Source: Collybiopsis luxurians FD-317 M1 (taxonomy: Eukaryota; Basidiomycota; Agaricomycetes; Agaricales; Omphalotaceae). From it: 64,000 bases of DNA. The position numbers and the translations under genes are program-made. This document shows positions 11,442-26,203 of the stretch, in pieces (position 1 is the stretch's first letter; each line of letters opens with the position of its first letter). Location of the stretch: the NCBI GenBank assembly GCA_000827265.1, contig KN834775.1, forward strand, positions 250,707 to 314,706. The letters run 5' to 3'. A model generated the notes under the pieces. It saw only the letters and a list, made by a program, of their open reading frames with translations. It made no database searches and was not told the DNA's origin.

Positions 11442-13132
11442 AATGTTGCATTTGACTCCCGTCTATATAGAATTTTCCCTCAGGCTCACAGTTTCCAATT
11501 AAACAACTGCAGTTTCAATGTTCAACCTTACGATGTACCAACAACGGCAGTGACCACTCCATCCCTAACTGAACCTACCCAAATTCCCCCGATAAATCAC
11601 AGGGATACGAAAGAATCGCCTTCCGAACTCTATGCGCGAGCACTCCTACTTGCAAAACGAGGATATCCTTTATGGAAGCCAAAACCTCAAGGTGTGCGCT
11701 TACCAGAAACTTACAAACAAGAAGGAGTTCGCATTGGAGACGTTGGGATTCTGAATGGGTTTGGAGGGTTCTCATATCTTTTCAACGTGTTTCACCCTGC
11801 AAGTCATGTAATCAATGTTAATCGAGTCCCCCCGGGCTTTGAACCACTTTCAATAGATGATTACTATAGTGTCGAGGAAGATCTGGAGGGGTTTGGGCCA
11901 GGTTCCCATGTCGCTAGCGACGATTCTGCCATTTCAAAAAGTAATATTCCCTCCCACCAAGGCCAAACACAAATTCCGTATGGTTTCATCCCTCGGTGTA
12001 AATGATTATCCACTCACATGTCGATCACTTTCCAGAGGTGTTCCGGAAGAAGTGGGTGCAGGACTATCATTCAACATCTCCTCGGTAAATGAGGGCGCTT
12101 TTCTCGTATTACCGGAAGGAGGCAAGAGAGTTGATCATCAGCACTGGACCATGCTCTATGACTACATTGCGAAATGTGCTCATACATGGTATGACTACAT
12201 TAATGGAAAGCGAGAACAGGGAGGTTTGGCTATGGGACTGTATGAAGGCCTATATGTTGTCACTGGTTGTGACAAAGCACGAGCTTGGGGTGTGGTATCA
12301 TTCAGCATATCAAGACCTCAAAACACATCGGTTTGTCTTGAGTTTGTTCCCAAAGTGACCAATCAAGACAGCGGAACTCCTGGATACAGGTTCAGGAGAT
12401 GTGACCATGCAACTGCTGAAAGTGGCACTGATGTCCTTGGATCACAATCGGGCTGTGTATTCCTGCGTGGCCTCAGAACTGCTATCCGACAGGACAAAAG
12501 AAATCCTTTCAAGTTTGCTGTTCAAGTGACTAACAATGCTGGCATGAATACCAATGAACTTATGTCCAGGGTTAATAGTACTACCAATGAATCCATGGGC
12601 CAGTGCATGAACAATCCTACCAATGAACCCATGCAGAGTGTCAATTCACTTACCAGCTATTCCTCAAGTTCAGAGCTGGCCCTAATCACTGAATCATACT
12701 CTTCTAGTGATTTTCATGATGAGACCAATTTCCTTAACCAATATCATGTAGGTACCCAATTGATTCGCGGTTGTAAGAGTTTGCTTTTAAAAAAATCAGG
12801 TGCCATATCATCCGTCGGATGTCATTAATAGATGGATATTAGAAAACGTAAGCTCCAATAGTCAAAGTAGCTGAACTGACTCATGTTGTCTCGCTTCAGC
12901 ACATAGAAGTGGATGTTGCAATTACTCACGATGAGGACTGGGCTTCTGTCATAGAAGGAGTAAGTACAATTCTGGTATAGCAGCACTTCTCTTCTGACAA
13001 ATACAGCACGAAAATGAAATGCCATGGAACTCTGGTCTAATCCAGGGCCTCAAAAGGCATCTCAAAAGACTCAAAACTGTTCAGACCAAGTGTGAGTGCC
13101 AATTTGACTTCGAAAGAGACCCGAAAAACTGA
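11442..13132 (+). CDS. Agaricomycete-specific protein of unknown function
   Basis: Five exons (11442-11977, 12036-12747, 12800-12847, 12900-12959, 13007-13132) give 493 residues; all introns are 47-58 bp GT-AG and all phases agree. Conserved blocks I recognise from a large agaricomycete family without known function are LYARALLLAKRGYPLWKPKP, EGVRIGDVGIL, FLVLPEGG, VVTGCDKARAWGVVSF and, at the C-terminus, YHPSDVINRWIL with VAITHDEDWASV. The N-terminus carries an 'AHSFQLNNCSFNV' stretch like the motif often found at the start of agaricomycete NACHT-type proteins, but no NTPase domain follows. No signal peptide or membrane segment is evident. The nearest in-frame ATG outside the transposon arm is at 11442; a longer start at 11241 is possible. 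Confidence 0.7.
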
Positions 13133-13216
13133 GTTATCTCGCTTCTAGCCTATGCCTACTCTTGTTTCTCTGAAGATGAGGATGCCATAAGTTTGCAAAC
13201 AGACAGCTCAACTACT

Positions 13217-16534
<3,318 letters not shown>

Positions 16535-16702
16535 GGATAAAATGGATGGAAAGTAGACAAAGTAACCCCATTATATACACGATTGTCTACAAATGTGTTA
16601 ACAACAAAATACCTAAATCTAGAATGAGGATAACTATGGATACAGAGGCTGGAAGTCCGCGTCTACTGAGTCGTATACAAGTGAAGTAGAGCAGGAAATT
16701 GG

Positions 16703-17840
16703 TTAGTTGTCACCCAAAATCTCCTTGATGCCTGTCATGCCCAACGTTCAGAGAATGGTAACCAGTTTGAGTAGCGCATAGACTCACGATCGATAATGTC
16801 CAGATATGCTGTAGTAGCAGGACTGTCAGGATATTCGTCCAGAAAACTGACACCATAATCTGCGCTCTTGCCTATCCTCGGGTCAAGAGGTACAGCACCC
16901 AAAAGCTCGATGCCTGTTTCCTCTGCTAACCTTTTGGCTCCACCCGTGGTTGGCTTGAAAATCTGCGACTCGTTTTTGCACGAGGGGCACACAAATCCAG
17001 ACATATTCTCTACGATACCCAATATCCGTATTCCAACCTTCTTGCAAAAATCAATCTCCCGATGAACATCCTGCAACGCGACTTCTTGCGGAGTTGTGAT
17101 CAGGACAGCCCCATCAATACCGCTCTCTTTGAGATACTGCACGATGCTTAGATGCTCGTCAGATGTTCCCGGGGGTGTATCGACTACCAAATAGTCGAGA
17201 TCACCCCAGTCGACATCTTTAAGAAACTGCGATATTAACCCATTCTTTTTGGGGCCTCTCCACATTACTGCGTCCCGAGAGGAAGGAAGCATGAAGCCAA
17301 CCGACATGACTCCAAGATTATCTTGAACATATACAGGTGACCAGCCCGAGGACGAAGAATGGACTTGTTCTGTAGCGATACCGAGGATAGTTGGAATGGA
17401 GGGGCCGCAGATATCGACATCCATAATCCCTGTCTAAAATTAATCTTTGAGCAGGTAAGCTTTGATAAAGAGAATATCGTACTCACCTGCGTTGATTCGT
17501 CAGCAGCAAAGGCCCATCCCAGTTGGGCCGTAAAAGTCGATTTACCCACACCTCCCTTCCCTGACAGAACGAGAATTTTCCGCTTAACGGTGGACATTCG
17601 TTGCTTTATGAACGGAAGAGAAGGATCTGGCCCTTTGGGAGTATTGGAAGCGCAGATCTCTTGATTTGCACATCCCTCGCAAGCTGCAGTTTTGCCTGCG
17701 AATTCAGATTCTGTTCCCTGGAAAAAATTTTAGAGTCAAAAAGGACGAGAAACATCCCAGCTTACTGGGCAGTGCTCCGGAGCATTGGAGGGTACCGAAA
17801 GAGGGTCAGGGACTTGAGCAGGGGACTGAACGGCAATCAT
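16703..17840 (-). CDS. NBP35: Cytosolic Fe-S cluster assembly ATPase NBP35
   Basis: P-loop scaffold ATPase that, with Cfd1, assembles [4Fe-4S] clusters for cytosolic and nuclear proteins. Four exons (17840-17766, 17717-17487, 17433-16788, 16731-16703) give 326 residues, the usual length. The N-terminus has the four-cysteine cluster site of Nbp35, HCP followed 13 residues later by CEGC and NQEIC, which distinguishes it from Cfd1. Then come the Walker A variant [27 protein letters not shown] and, near the C-terminus, the bridging CPSC motif (FVCPSCKN). The ATG at 17840 is chosen because it puts the cysteine motif in frame about 24 residues in. It is divergent from the phospholipase gene, with 199 bp between the start codons. 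Confidence 0.95.
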
Positions 17841-18039
17841 GGTCGCAGGAAGAGAACAAGTTAGTCAGATTGCCAAATCAGGAGGAGATTAGCGCCGCAC
17901 TTGAGATTAGATAAGATGGAAATATCCGACGGCGTTCCATGTGCCTTGCCTCCAATTCTCATTCTTAACCAATAAATAGGACGCATATCGATGCTTGTGT
18001 ATAAAAGATTGGTAGATACTAAGTTCTTCCCCACGAACG
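17841..18039. promoter_or_regulatory. Divergent promoter NBP35 / phosphoesterase
   Basis: Only 199 bp separate the two start codons. A TATA-like TATAAAAG lies at about 18000-18007, 33 bp before the rightward ATG, and a GATA-type motif AGATAAGATGG lies near 17909-17919. Both genes must draw their core promoters from this interval. The assignment of the TATA element to the phosphoesterase gene is inference. Confidence 0.5.
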
Positions 18040-21035
18040 ATGCTTTGCCTTTCAAGTGCTTTTGTGGCTGTCCTGCTGGCTGGTTCTGCTTTTGCAGACA
18101 GCTTGGCTGACGTTGAACATATTGTTCTGTTCATGCAAGAGAATAGGGCGTTTGATCATTACTTTGTGAGCCATCGAGTTTTGTTACGACTTATAAAAGC
18201 AATCAATATTTCTAGGGAACTATGGCCGGAGTTCGAGGCTTGTTTTTCTTTTTTCTGTTTTAGAAGGAAGACTTGAAGTTGACTATCGATTTTTTCAGGT
18301 TTCAAAGACCCGAAGTAAGTATTTCCCCTCGCACTAGTGAACCTGCTTTTATGTAAATCATCAGCGTCCAAATCGACACCGACGGACGTTCGGTATTCTT
18401 CCAGCAAGTCAACCCATTCCTTTCAAATGACACCGACTTTCTTCTACCTTGGTACATCGCGGCAGAAGGAGGTGAATTCATCAATGGCACTCAATGCATG
18501 GTTGGCGGCTCGAACGGCTGGGCTGAAAACCACGCGGCACTTGCTTCTGGGCGAAACGCAAGTCTTCCCATCTAACGAATCTAGCGTCATAGTTCACCCA
18601 GTGCTCAGGATCTTTGGGTCGAAGCCAATACACCACAGTCATGGGGTCATTTCAGGCGCTCAGACATTCCTGTCCAGTTTGCAATTGCTGAAGGCTGGAC
18701 AGTAGGCGACATGTACCAACAGGGCGTCATTGCCGTTAGTAGAATTTACTCTTCCGGATTTCGTTATATCTCGTCTCTGTGTTTGAAGTCAACAGATCCA
18801 AATCGTATCCTATGGCAATCAGGAAGCATAGGGTGAGATGAAGATTCGGGAAAAATGCATGCTCACGCTTGACTGCTCCATCCAGTGTTGCTGGTGGAAA
18901 TGTGAACACTACGCAAGGTCCTGTCCTGGATAACAACCAGTCGCCGGGATGTTCCAAACTTACATGGAGACTTGAAAACGGTACGGAGCTCGAGTCACCC
19001 CAGAACTATAGCTGGTACTATAAAGTTTCCTTGCTTTGACGGTTTGACTGAATAATTGTAACTTTTCTAGTTTCCCCTATGACTGGAAGACAGTAAGCGA
19101 GGCTGAGCTTGGTAATGAAAATAAATCTCTCAGTTCCTCCAGCTTCCGGAATTCTTGGAGGATGCAGGAATCTCATGGAAGGAATTTCAAGCTATTGATA
19201 AGTAAGTTTTGGTTTTGGATGTCCCTGTGGATTATAGAATTGATGCCCTCCGATTAGTTTCGGCAATAATCCTCTCCAATACTTCAAATTTTGGGAGGAC
19301 CTGGGGGACAATAATCCTACTTCTGAACTTGCCCAAAGAGGTGGGTTTTCCCCTTTGCTAACCAAACCTGAATCTACAAAGATGCACTTTAGGCCTGGCT
19401 AGGGCTGGAGGAGGAGGCTGGCAAGGGGGGCTGGATTTGCTAAAGAAGCGCGCTGCTGAGTATGCACATATAATCTTGTACCGCTGTACTCTCCCCCATC
19501 ATGCATTACAGGGGCACTTTGCCAGCTGTTTCATTCTATATTGGCAAGCCTTTAGATATTCGATCCGTCTTTTCGTCAGTTTGATTTATGATTTTGCTCT
19601 ATACAGGCCCGGCGGAGCTGAATGAGCACCCACCTCACCGTCCGATGGAAGGAGGATGGGTGCTGAAAGAAGTTGTTGATGCGCTTGTCAGCTCTCCAAA
19701 ATATAACAAGACCATCCTGATGATCTCTTACGACGAAAGCGGCGGATGGGGTGATCAGTATGTCAATCCACCTCGAGTCTACGTTTTGAGTACATTCACG
19801 CTGCTGTTCTCAGTGTTATCCCTTTTACATCGTATGCCTAACAACCATGCGGCTCGTGCTATCGGGCTAATGACTCTGTAGGCCAGAGAATACTCCTGGT
19901 GAATGGATTATTGTAGGTGACTTCAAACTCGTTTGCCCCAGTTAACACGGTTTTAGAATCCATTTACGGGTCTGCCTGCTCCGACAGGTCCTGGATTTCG
20001 TCTTCCTTTCACTGTTGTTTCTCCATGGTCAAGAGGCGGTATAGTCTTTACGGAACCCGCGGATCATATATCACAAACTTTGTTCTTGGAGCAGTGGGCG
20101 GCTGCGAGGGTATGTCGGTATTCCTCGAATGGCGGATCCACTTTCTGATTCGTTGTGGTAGGGAACACCTTTCAAGAACACTCAAATTAATGATTGGAGG
20201 CGAGAACATATGTCCAACTTGGTAAACATGTTCGACTTTGAGAACGTGAATAACCCCCACTTTTTGCAAAGTAACGACCGATTGCTCAAGTGTCTTATCG
20301 TAGCCTGATTATTCCGCGGTTCCGCTCCCCGACACTGTTCCGCCTCACACAGACCCACTCACTTCGCTTCTTGACGGGGTGTGTATCCTTCATGAATGTC
20401 AAAGACAAAATTCAAAATTGACGACACCTATAATAGGACGTGTTTTGCGAGGATACGTTTGCAGGACATGTTGAAGCTCCAGTTCCATACGACCAACAGA
20501 CTCTAGCAGACTCCCTTTTTACAGAGACTGGTTTCAAAACCGTGCGAGGTACGAATGGGGCATTTCTTTCTCTAGGTTCACTTGATCCCAAACGTTGACT
20601 TCAATTCTAGGATCGCTTACTGAAGGACGTTATTTCGTCATCGAATCAAACAACAAGGATTTAGCGCTGTCCTTCAGCGAGGGGTCTCTTGGTACTTCTG
20701 CGACCACATCCGACAAATTTTCAACCCCTTCTCAGCGTTTCGTGATCCATGCTACGAACCCTGCTGTGGCAACAGGAAAGAGCTTTATGATATCTTCTGC
20801 AGTCTTTGTGACAGACGCTACTGAGATCAATAACGAACCTCCTCCATTCCTGGGCGGCGATCTACGATTCGGGTCAATGAACTCAAGTGCTGTTTTCAAC
20901 ATTACGTACAAAGGCGTAGGGCTTTATAACTTCATGGAGAGCGGCAGCCGAAAGTTTCTCAGCCTGGATAATGCGGGGACTCCATCTTTGAGTGAGAACG
21001 CAGGAGACTTTAAAGTATTTTCAGTCTCTTTCTGA
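18040..21035 (+). CDS. Secreted phosphoesterase, phospholipase C / acid phosphatase type
   Basis: Member of the phosphoesterase family that includes bacterial non-haemolytic phospholipases C and fungal secreted phospholipase C/acid phosphatases. Twenty exons give 655 residues. A signal peptide is clear (hydrophobic core AFVAVLLAGSAFA). Family motifs follow: HIVLFMQENRAFDHYFGTM, FINGTQCMVGGSNGW, AENHAAL, WGHFRRSDIPVQFAIAEGW, GPAELNEHPP, SYDESGGWGDHV, PENTPGEW, and FTEPADHISQ with the C-terminal WRREHMSNL block. The frame needs an 18-nt exon at 19814-19831 (supplying HVIPFT) and 16-nt and 22-nt exons. Three introns have GC rather than GT donors: 18238, 18558 and 19544. Several N-glycosylation sequons suit a secreted enzyme. 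The substrate (phospholipid or phosphomonoester) cannot be told from sequence alone. Confidence 0.88.
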
Positions 21036-21270
21036 TAGGATGGATGTAGGCGTAGGACAGATATCATGTTACTGGGCTGAAGTTTACGGTAGCACTTCCC
21101 ACGTTTCCAAATATGGAACTCAAACATTGAGACTGCTGTTTCGCCGAGCGCCACTAGTGCTGTTGGATGAAACATTACGGTGCAGTGCAGCCTATTGACT
21201 GCGTCTGTCATTTCAGCCCTAGCTTAAATTGAGGCAGATTGAGGCATCTCACGTTTCCACCATTTTTACC

Positions 21271-22123
21271 ATGATCGTAACGAAAGAGTCTCCCGAGAAC
21301 TCCTTGGACAATGTCCCCGCTAAAGATGTAGGATAATCCATACATTCGTCCATTTAAATTATTAAAATACGACTTTTCGTAGAACACTCCTCCGCCCTAC
21401 GCCCCATTTGACCCTTCGCCTTCTTCATCCGCGCCTCCGTTCGCTCCACCAGCTGATCTTAAACCCTCTAATTATATTCTATTGGATCAGGACCACCGCT
21501 CTATTCAAGGGAGCTACCTTCTTGATCCCTCGCTAGAAATTCCCAACGAATTTCTTGCACCGTTACCTGATGGCCTATCTGAAGACCGTCGGAGCAACTT
21601 CCATGCATCATCGAAGCATGAAAATGTCTCGGCGATCTTGTATCTCCTCAACAAACCCATGCACAAGTCTCGGAACAAAGTCATATTAAATACCTCCTCT
21701 CCACACGGAACCGTCTCCACCTGTATCGTAAGTTGAACGCCGGGTGTCTATACTTATCGGCTTATCGTTCCATAGCGCCGTGAAGGTCTACTTCCTGCTT
21801 TCGATCTGAAGTCTGAATCTCGGAATGAGGATGTAATTGTAAAGATACCTCGCACATATCGAGGTATGATCGCAGGAACAACGAAAAACGGTCGGATTTG
21901 GATGTCTGACGCTGTTTCTGCTCGAGCAGTCGTTCTTAGCGACGTGGAGGGTAGTACAAAGCGCATCTTTATTGGAGATCTCAGTGCTCGAAATGACGAG
22001 ACTGATGATTCGATGGTGTTGGAGACGAAAAATGGAAGTGTCAAGGTTTACTTTGAGGACGAAGATCTTACGCCCGCTGTGGTCAAGGGAGCGAAGGGTT
22101 TATTGAAGAAATTTCGGCGCTGA
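21271..22123 (+). CDS. DUF7330-like protein, tandem copy 1
   Basis: Three exons (21271-21327, 21383-21727, 21776-22123) give 249 residues. A short proline/serine-rich N-terminus (PPPYAPFDPS) leads into a domain with repeated strands of the pattern [S/T]-x-[H/N]-G-x-V (for example SPHGTVST, TKNGRIWMS, TKNGSVKVYF). This fits a beta-strand repeat fold and resembles the basidiomycete DUF7330 family as I recall it. No signal peptide or membrane segment is seen, so it is probably cytosolic. Function is unknown. It is the first of five head-to-tail paralogues with identical intron positions, 235 bp after the phosphoesterase gene. Confidence 0.8.
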
Positions 22124-22841
22124 GGCTAATTACCGTTAACGTTCAGTTTATACATTGGATCATGTATCCATTTCCTGTATGCTATTGTATTATCGTAGGT
22201 TAATCCGGTTCTTTCGAGTTTGAATACAGTATACTTATAGACAGACGAATCCCCGCGTGAGACCACAGCATGCCTCAGCGAGTTTAACCGATTCCGCGAA
22301 TCTGGTAGTCAGGTAAAAAAAAAATGTTCCAAGATAAGGGTTGAAACGGGGCAGAGTAGAGGTCATCATACGCAAGAGGAGTAAGCAACATTTTAAGGCC
22401 GAGCCGACACAAGGAATCACCATGCTTTGTGCCATCCGCCTGAGGTGTAGGAGTTCTAAGCATCCAGATAGCCTGATTTGATGCTGCAAATCGCCGAGGG
22501 TGACGCTGCCAATGCCTCTGATGAATGAGGAGAGTAGTGCCAGACTCCTTGAAAGAGACGGTAAAGATAAGATCCCCTGCTGCTAGACAGCCATCGAATA
22601 GTTTGATTGAGGACAGTTTCAGAAAGAGCGTAATGAGTGGAATTTAAGTCTACGAGAGGGGAGAGATAACTAGAAGACGCGACGAAGTTTTGAGCAGAGG
22701 CGCGGGAATTTAGCGCTACGATAAGATAAGATAACCTGCTGCTGTGACAGCTTTTCGTACTGTATTGGCGCAGTCGCCATGTTCTAGCTTAAATTGAGGC
22801 TGCTTGGCTGGGAGGCATCCCACGTTCCCGGTCCCTTCCCC
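22124..22841. promoter_or_regulatory. Intergenic with GATA cluster upstream of copy 2
   Basis: No gene is visible in this 718-bp interval. A triple overlapping GATA site, GATAAGATAAGATAA, lies at 22720-22734, about 108 bp before the ATG of copy 2; another GATAAGAT is near 22566. Near the start codon is a CTTAAATTGAGGC element followed by a CACGTTCCC-type block, both shared with other members of the array. GATA sites bind nitrogen or iron GATA factors in fungi; regulation here is inference. Confidence 0.45.
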
Positions 22842-23699
22842 ATGCTCGTCGCGAAAGAGTCTCCTGACAAGTCTTTGCCCAACTTGCCTGCAAAAGAGGT
22901 AGGTTTTCCATATATTTGTTCGTTTTGAATCGTTAAAATTCTACTTCTCGCAGGGCTCTCCTCCACCCTACACCCCATCTGACCCTTCCTCTTCTTCGTC
23001 TGCACCCCCATCCGTTCCTCCAGACGATCTCAAACCGATCAACTATGTTCAGTTGGATCAGAAACACCACACTGTTCAAGGGAGCTACCTTCTTGACCCC
23101 TCGCTAGAAATTCCCGCCGAATTTCTTGGACCTTTACCCAAACGCCTATCTGAAGACCATCGAAGTAATTTCTATGCATCATCAAAGCATGGAAGTGTCT
23201 CGGCGATATTGTATCTCCTTAACAGACCCATGCTCAAGTCACGAAATAAGGTCCTTTTGAATACATCTTCCAGACACGGAACTGTTTCTACCTGTATCGT
23301 GAGTAGAACTTTGACCACCAGGTGTCTATACTTCCTCGGCTAATCATTCTATAGCGCCGTGAAGGTCTACTTCCCGCTTTCGAGTTGAAATCTGAATCTC
23401 GGAATGGGAATCTTCTTGTGAAGATACCTCGTACATATCGAGGCATGATTATCGGAACCACGAAACACGGTCGCGTTTACATGTCCGACGCTGTCTCCGC
23501 TCGAGCAGTCATCTTTAGCGATGTGGAGGGTACAAAGCGCATCTTTATCGGAGATTTTAGTACTCGAAACGATGAGACTAATGATTTGATGGTATTGGAG
23601 ACGAAACACGGTAGTGTCAATGTTTACTTTGAGGATGAAGACCTTACGCCTGCTGTAATCAAGGGAATGAAGGGTTTATGGGACAGATTCTGGCGTTGA
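22842..23699 (+). CDS. DUF7330-like protein, tandem copy 2
   Basis: Exons 22842-22898, 22954-23298 and 23355-23699 give 248 residues, with the same structure as copy 1: a 19-codon first exon, a PPPYTPSDPS linker, the YLLDPSLEIP block and the repeated [H/N]-G-x-V strands. It starts MLVAKES where others start with MI. Intact and in frame throughout. Function unknown. Confidence 0.8.
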
Positions 23700-24052
23700 G
23701 GAGGCGGATGACCGTTCAAATTATCTACACTGGATTGTGTGTTTATTTCCTGTATGTTATCGTATTGTTGTATGATCGTTCTCCAAGATGGATGTTCAAA
23801 GTTTTTGGAATTCCCTTCGATATTATAATAACTAGTGAAGTACGTAACGCTATGCTACATCAAAGTTACATCAGTCTCTGTCTGAAGGCGCCAGTCACGA
23901 TAAGATAAGATGCTGTTACCGCTATTCACTGCTTCGATATGTCTTATTGTATTGTGCGCAGCCTACAGACTGCGCATGTCATGCTAGTCCTGACTTAAAT
24001 CGGGGGTGCATTAAGGCTGCATTTCACGCTTGAATTTTCTGGTTCCTTCACC
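23700..24052. promoter_or_regulatory. Intergenic with GATA doublet upstream of copy 3
   Basis: No gene seen. GATAAGATAAGAT at 23899-23911 lies about 142 bp before the ATG of copy 3, a position similar to the site upstream of copy 2. A degenerate CTTAAATCGGGG element precedes the start codon. Confidence 0.4.
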
Positions 24053-24902
24053 ATGATCATCACGAAAGACTCTCCCGACAAGACCTTGCCCGATTTACCT
24101 TCAAAAGATGTACGGTAAACCTCATATTCGTTCAGTTCAAATTGTTGAAATACGATTTGCAGAACTCTCCTCCACCCTATGCCCCATCTGACCCTTCGTC
24201 TTCTTCGTCTGTGCCTCCATTCGCTCCTCCAGATGGTATCCAACCCTCCAATTACGTTTCATTGAACCAGAATCACCACTCCGTTGAAGGGACTTATCTT
24301 CTTGACCCCTCACTGGAAATTCCCAATGAATTTCTTGCACCTTTACCTGATGGCATAGAGTCTGAAGACAGTCGGAGTAACTTCTACGGATCATCGAACC
24401 ATGGAAACGTCTCAGCAATGTTGTATCTTCTCAATAAACCTATGCACAAGTCTCGAAACAAAGTCCTCTTAAATACGTGTTCTACGCACGGGACTGTTTC
24501 CACCTGTGTTGTGAGTTGAACGCTGTATCCATTCTTCACGGGCTTATCATTTCCCAGCGCCGTGGAGGTTTACTTCCTGCTTTCGACTTGAAAAGTAAAA
24601 CCCAGAATGGGAACGTCCTTGTGAAGATACCTCGTACATATCGAGGTATGATCACAGGAACCACGAAACACGGTCGCGTTTGGATGTCCGACGCTGTTTC
24701 TGCCCAAGCTGTTGTGTTTAGCGATGTAGAGGGTACAAAGCGTATCTTTGTTGGTGATTTCAAAGCTCGGAATGATGAGACGGATGATTCTATGGTCTTG
24801 GAAACGGTTCATGGGATTGTCATGATATATTTCGAGAATGAAGACCTTACGCATCCAGTGGTTAAGAAGATGAAGGGTTTACTGAATAAATTCAGGCGGT
24901 GA
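24053..24902 (+). CDS. DUF7330-like protein, tandem copy 3
   Basis: Exons 24053-24109, 24163-24510 and 24558-24902 give 249 residues. It carries one extra codon in exon 2 (PLPDGIESED) shared with copy 5. The last repeat is the most divergent of the array (TVHGIVMIYFENEDLTHPV). Intact. Function unknown. Confidence 0.8.
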
Positions 24903-25097
24903 GGAGATTGGTTATTTTTCGGTTTATGGGCATTGGTACTGTATATTGTACGTATGTCATCGTATTGTTGTATCATAGGTCAAAAAGCGATTTTGTATTT
25001 GCGCAGCCTGTGTGATGCTATGCTACCTAGCCGGTCCCAGCTTAAATTGAGGCTGCTTGGTAGGCATGAATCGTCTCACATTTCTGGCTGCCTCACC

Positions 25098-25956
25098 ATG
25101 AACGCCCCGAAAGAGTCTCCCGACAATTTGCCCTTGCTCGATTTGCCTGTAAAACATGTACGGTAAACTATATATTCGTTCATCTCGATCGAATCGTTGA
25201 ATGACTATTCCTACTCGCAGGGTTCGCCTCCGTCCTATGCCCCATCCGACTCTTCGTCTTCTTCGTCTGCACCCCCATTTGTCCCACCAGACGATCCAAG
25301 CCGTTTAATTATGTTCAATTGAATCAGAAACAATTTTCCGTTCAAGGGACCTACCTTCTTGATCCCTCGCTAGAAATTCCCATCGAGTTGCTCGCACCTT
25401 TGCCCGACAGCCTATCTGAAGACCATCGGAGTAACTTCTACGGATCATCAACCTACGGAAGCGTCTCGGCAATACTGTACCTCCTCAATAAACCTATGCC
25501 CAAATCTCGAAATAAAGTTCTCCTAAGTACGTCCTCTACGCTCGGAACCGTCTCCACCTGTATCGTGAGTTGAATGTTGTATCAATACTTTCTGGGCTTA
25601 TCATTTCATAGCGCCGTGGAGGTTCACTTCCTGCTTTTGACCTGAAAAGTGAATCTCAGGGCGGGAGTGTGATTGTGAAGATACCTCGTACATGTCGAGG
25701 TTTAATTATAGGAAGCACGAAACACAGTCGCGTTTGGATATCCGACGCTGTTTCTGCTCAAGCAGTCGTGTTTAGCGACGTGGAGGGTACGAAGCGCATT
25801 TTTGTGGGAGACTTTAGTGCTCGGAATGATGAGACTGACGATTCGATGGTTTTGAAAACGATTTGGGGGAATGTCAATATTTATTTTGAGGACGAAGACC
25901 TTACGCCTGCTGTGGTGAAGGGGATAAAGAGTCTGTTGAATAAATTCTGGCGCTGA
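25098..25956 (+). pseudogene. DUF7330-like tandem copy 4, frameshifted
   Basis: The exons correspond to 25098-25157, 25221-25564 and 25612-25956, with the same intron positions as the other copies. Where intact copies read GAT CTC AAA CCG, this one reads GATCCAAGCCG around 25292-25302. One base is missing, and the frame meets a TGA about six codons later. Downstream the family sequence is fully conserved in the shifted frame (FSVQGTYLLDPSLEIP onward), so decay is recent or the base is a sequencing error. Exon 2 is 344 bp instead of 345 or 348. Confidence 0.75.
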
Positions 25957-26203
25957 TCAGAGGAGGATGATTACATACTTCTTGATTTCTGGACATTGAA
26001 TTCATTGCTGTATAATTAGGAGTCATGCGCAGGCAGATCGCTGATGAAGTGCCTGAGAGGTCAATAACTCTATGTACTTTTATTTCATGTTGCTCGCTAC
26101 TACTTTGTATTGGCGCAGCCAAGTTCTATGTAGCTTACATAAATCGAAGCTATAAGTATGGCTGGATAAGATTGAGGCGTCTCACGTTTCCGGCTCCTTC
26201 ACC

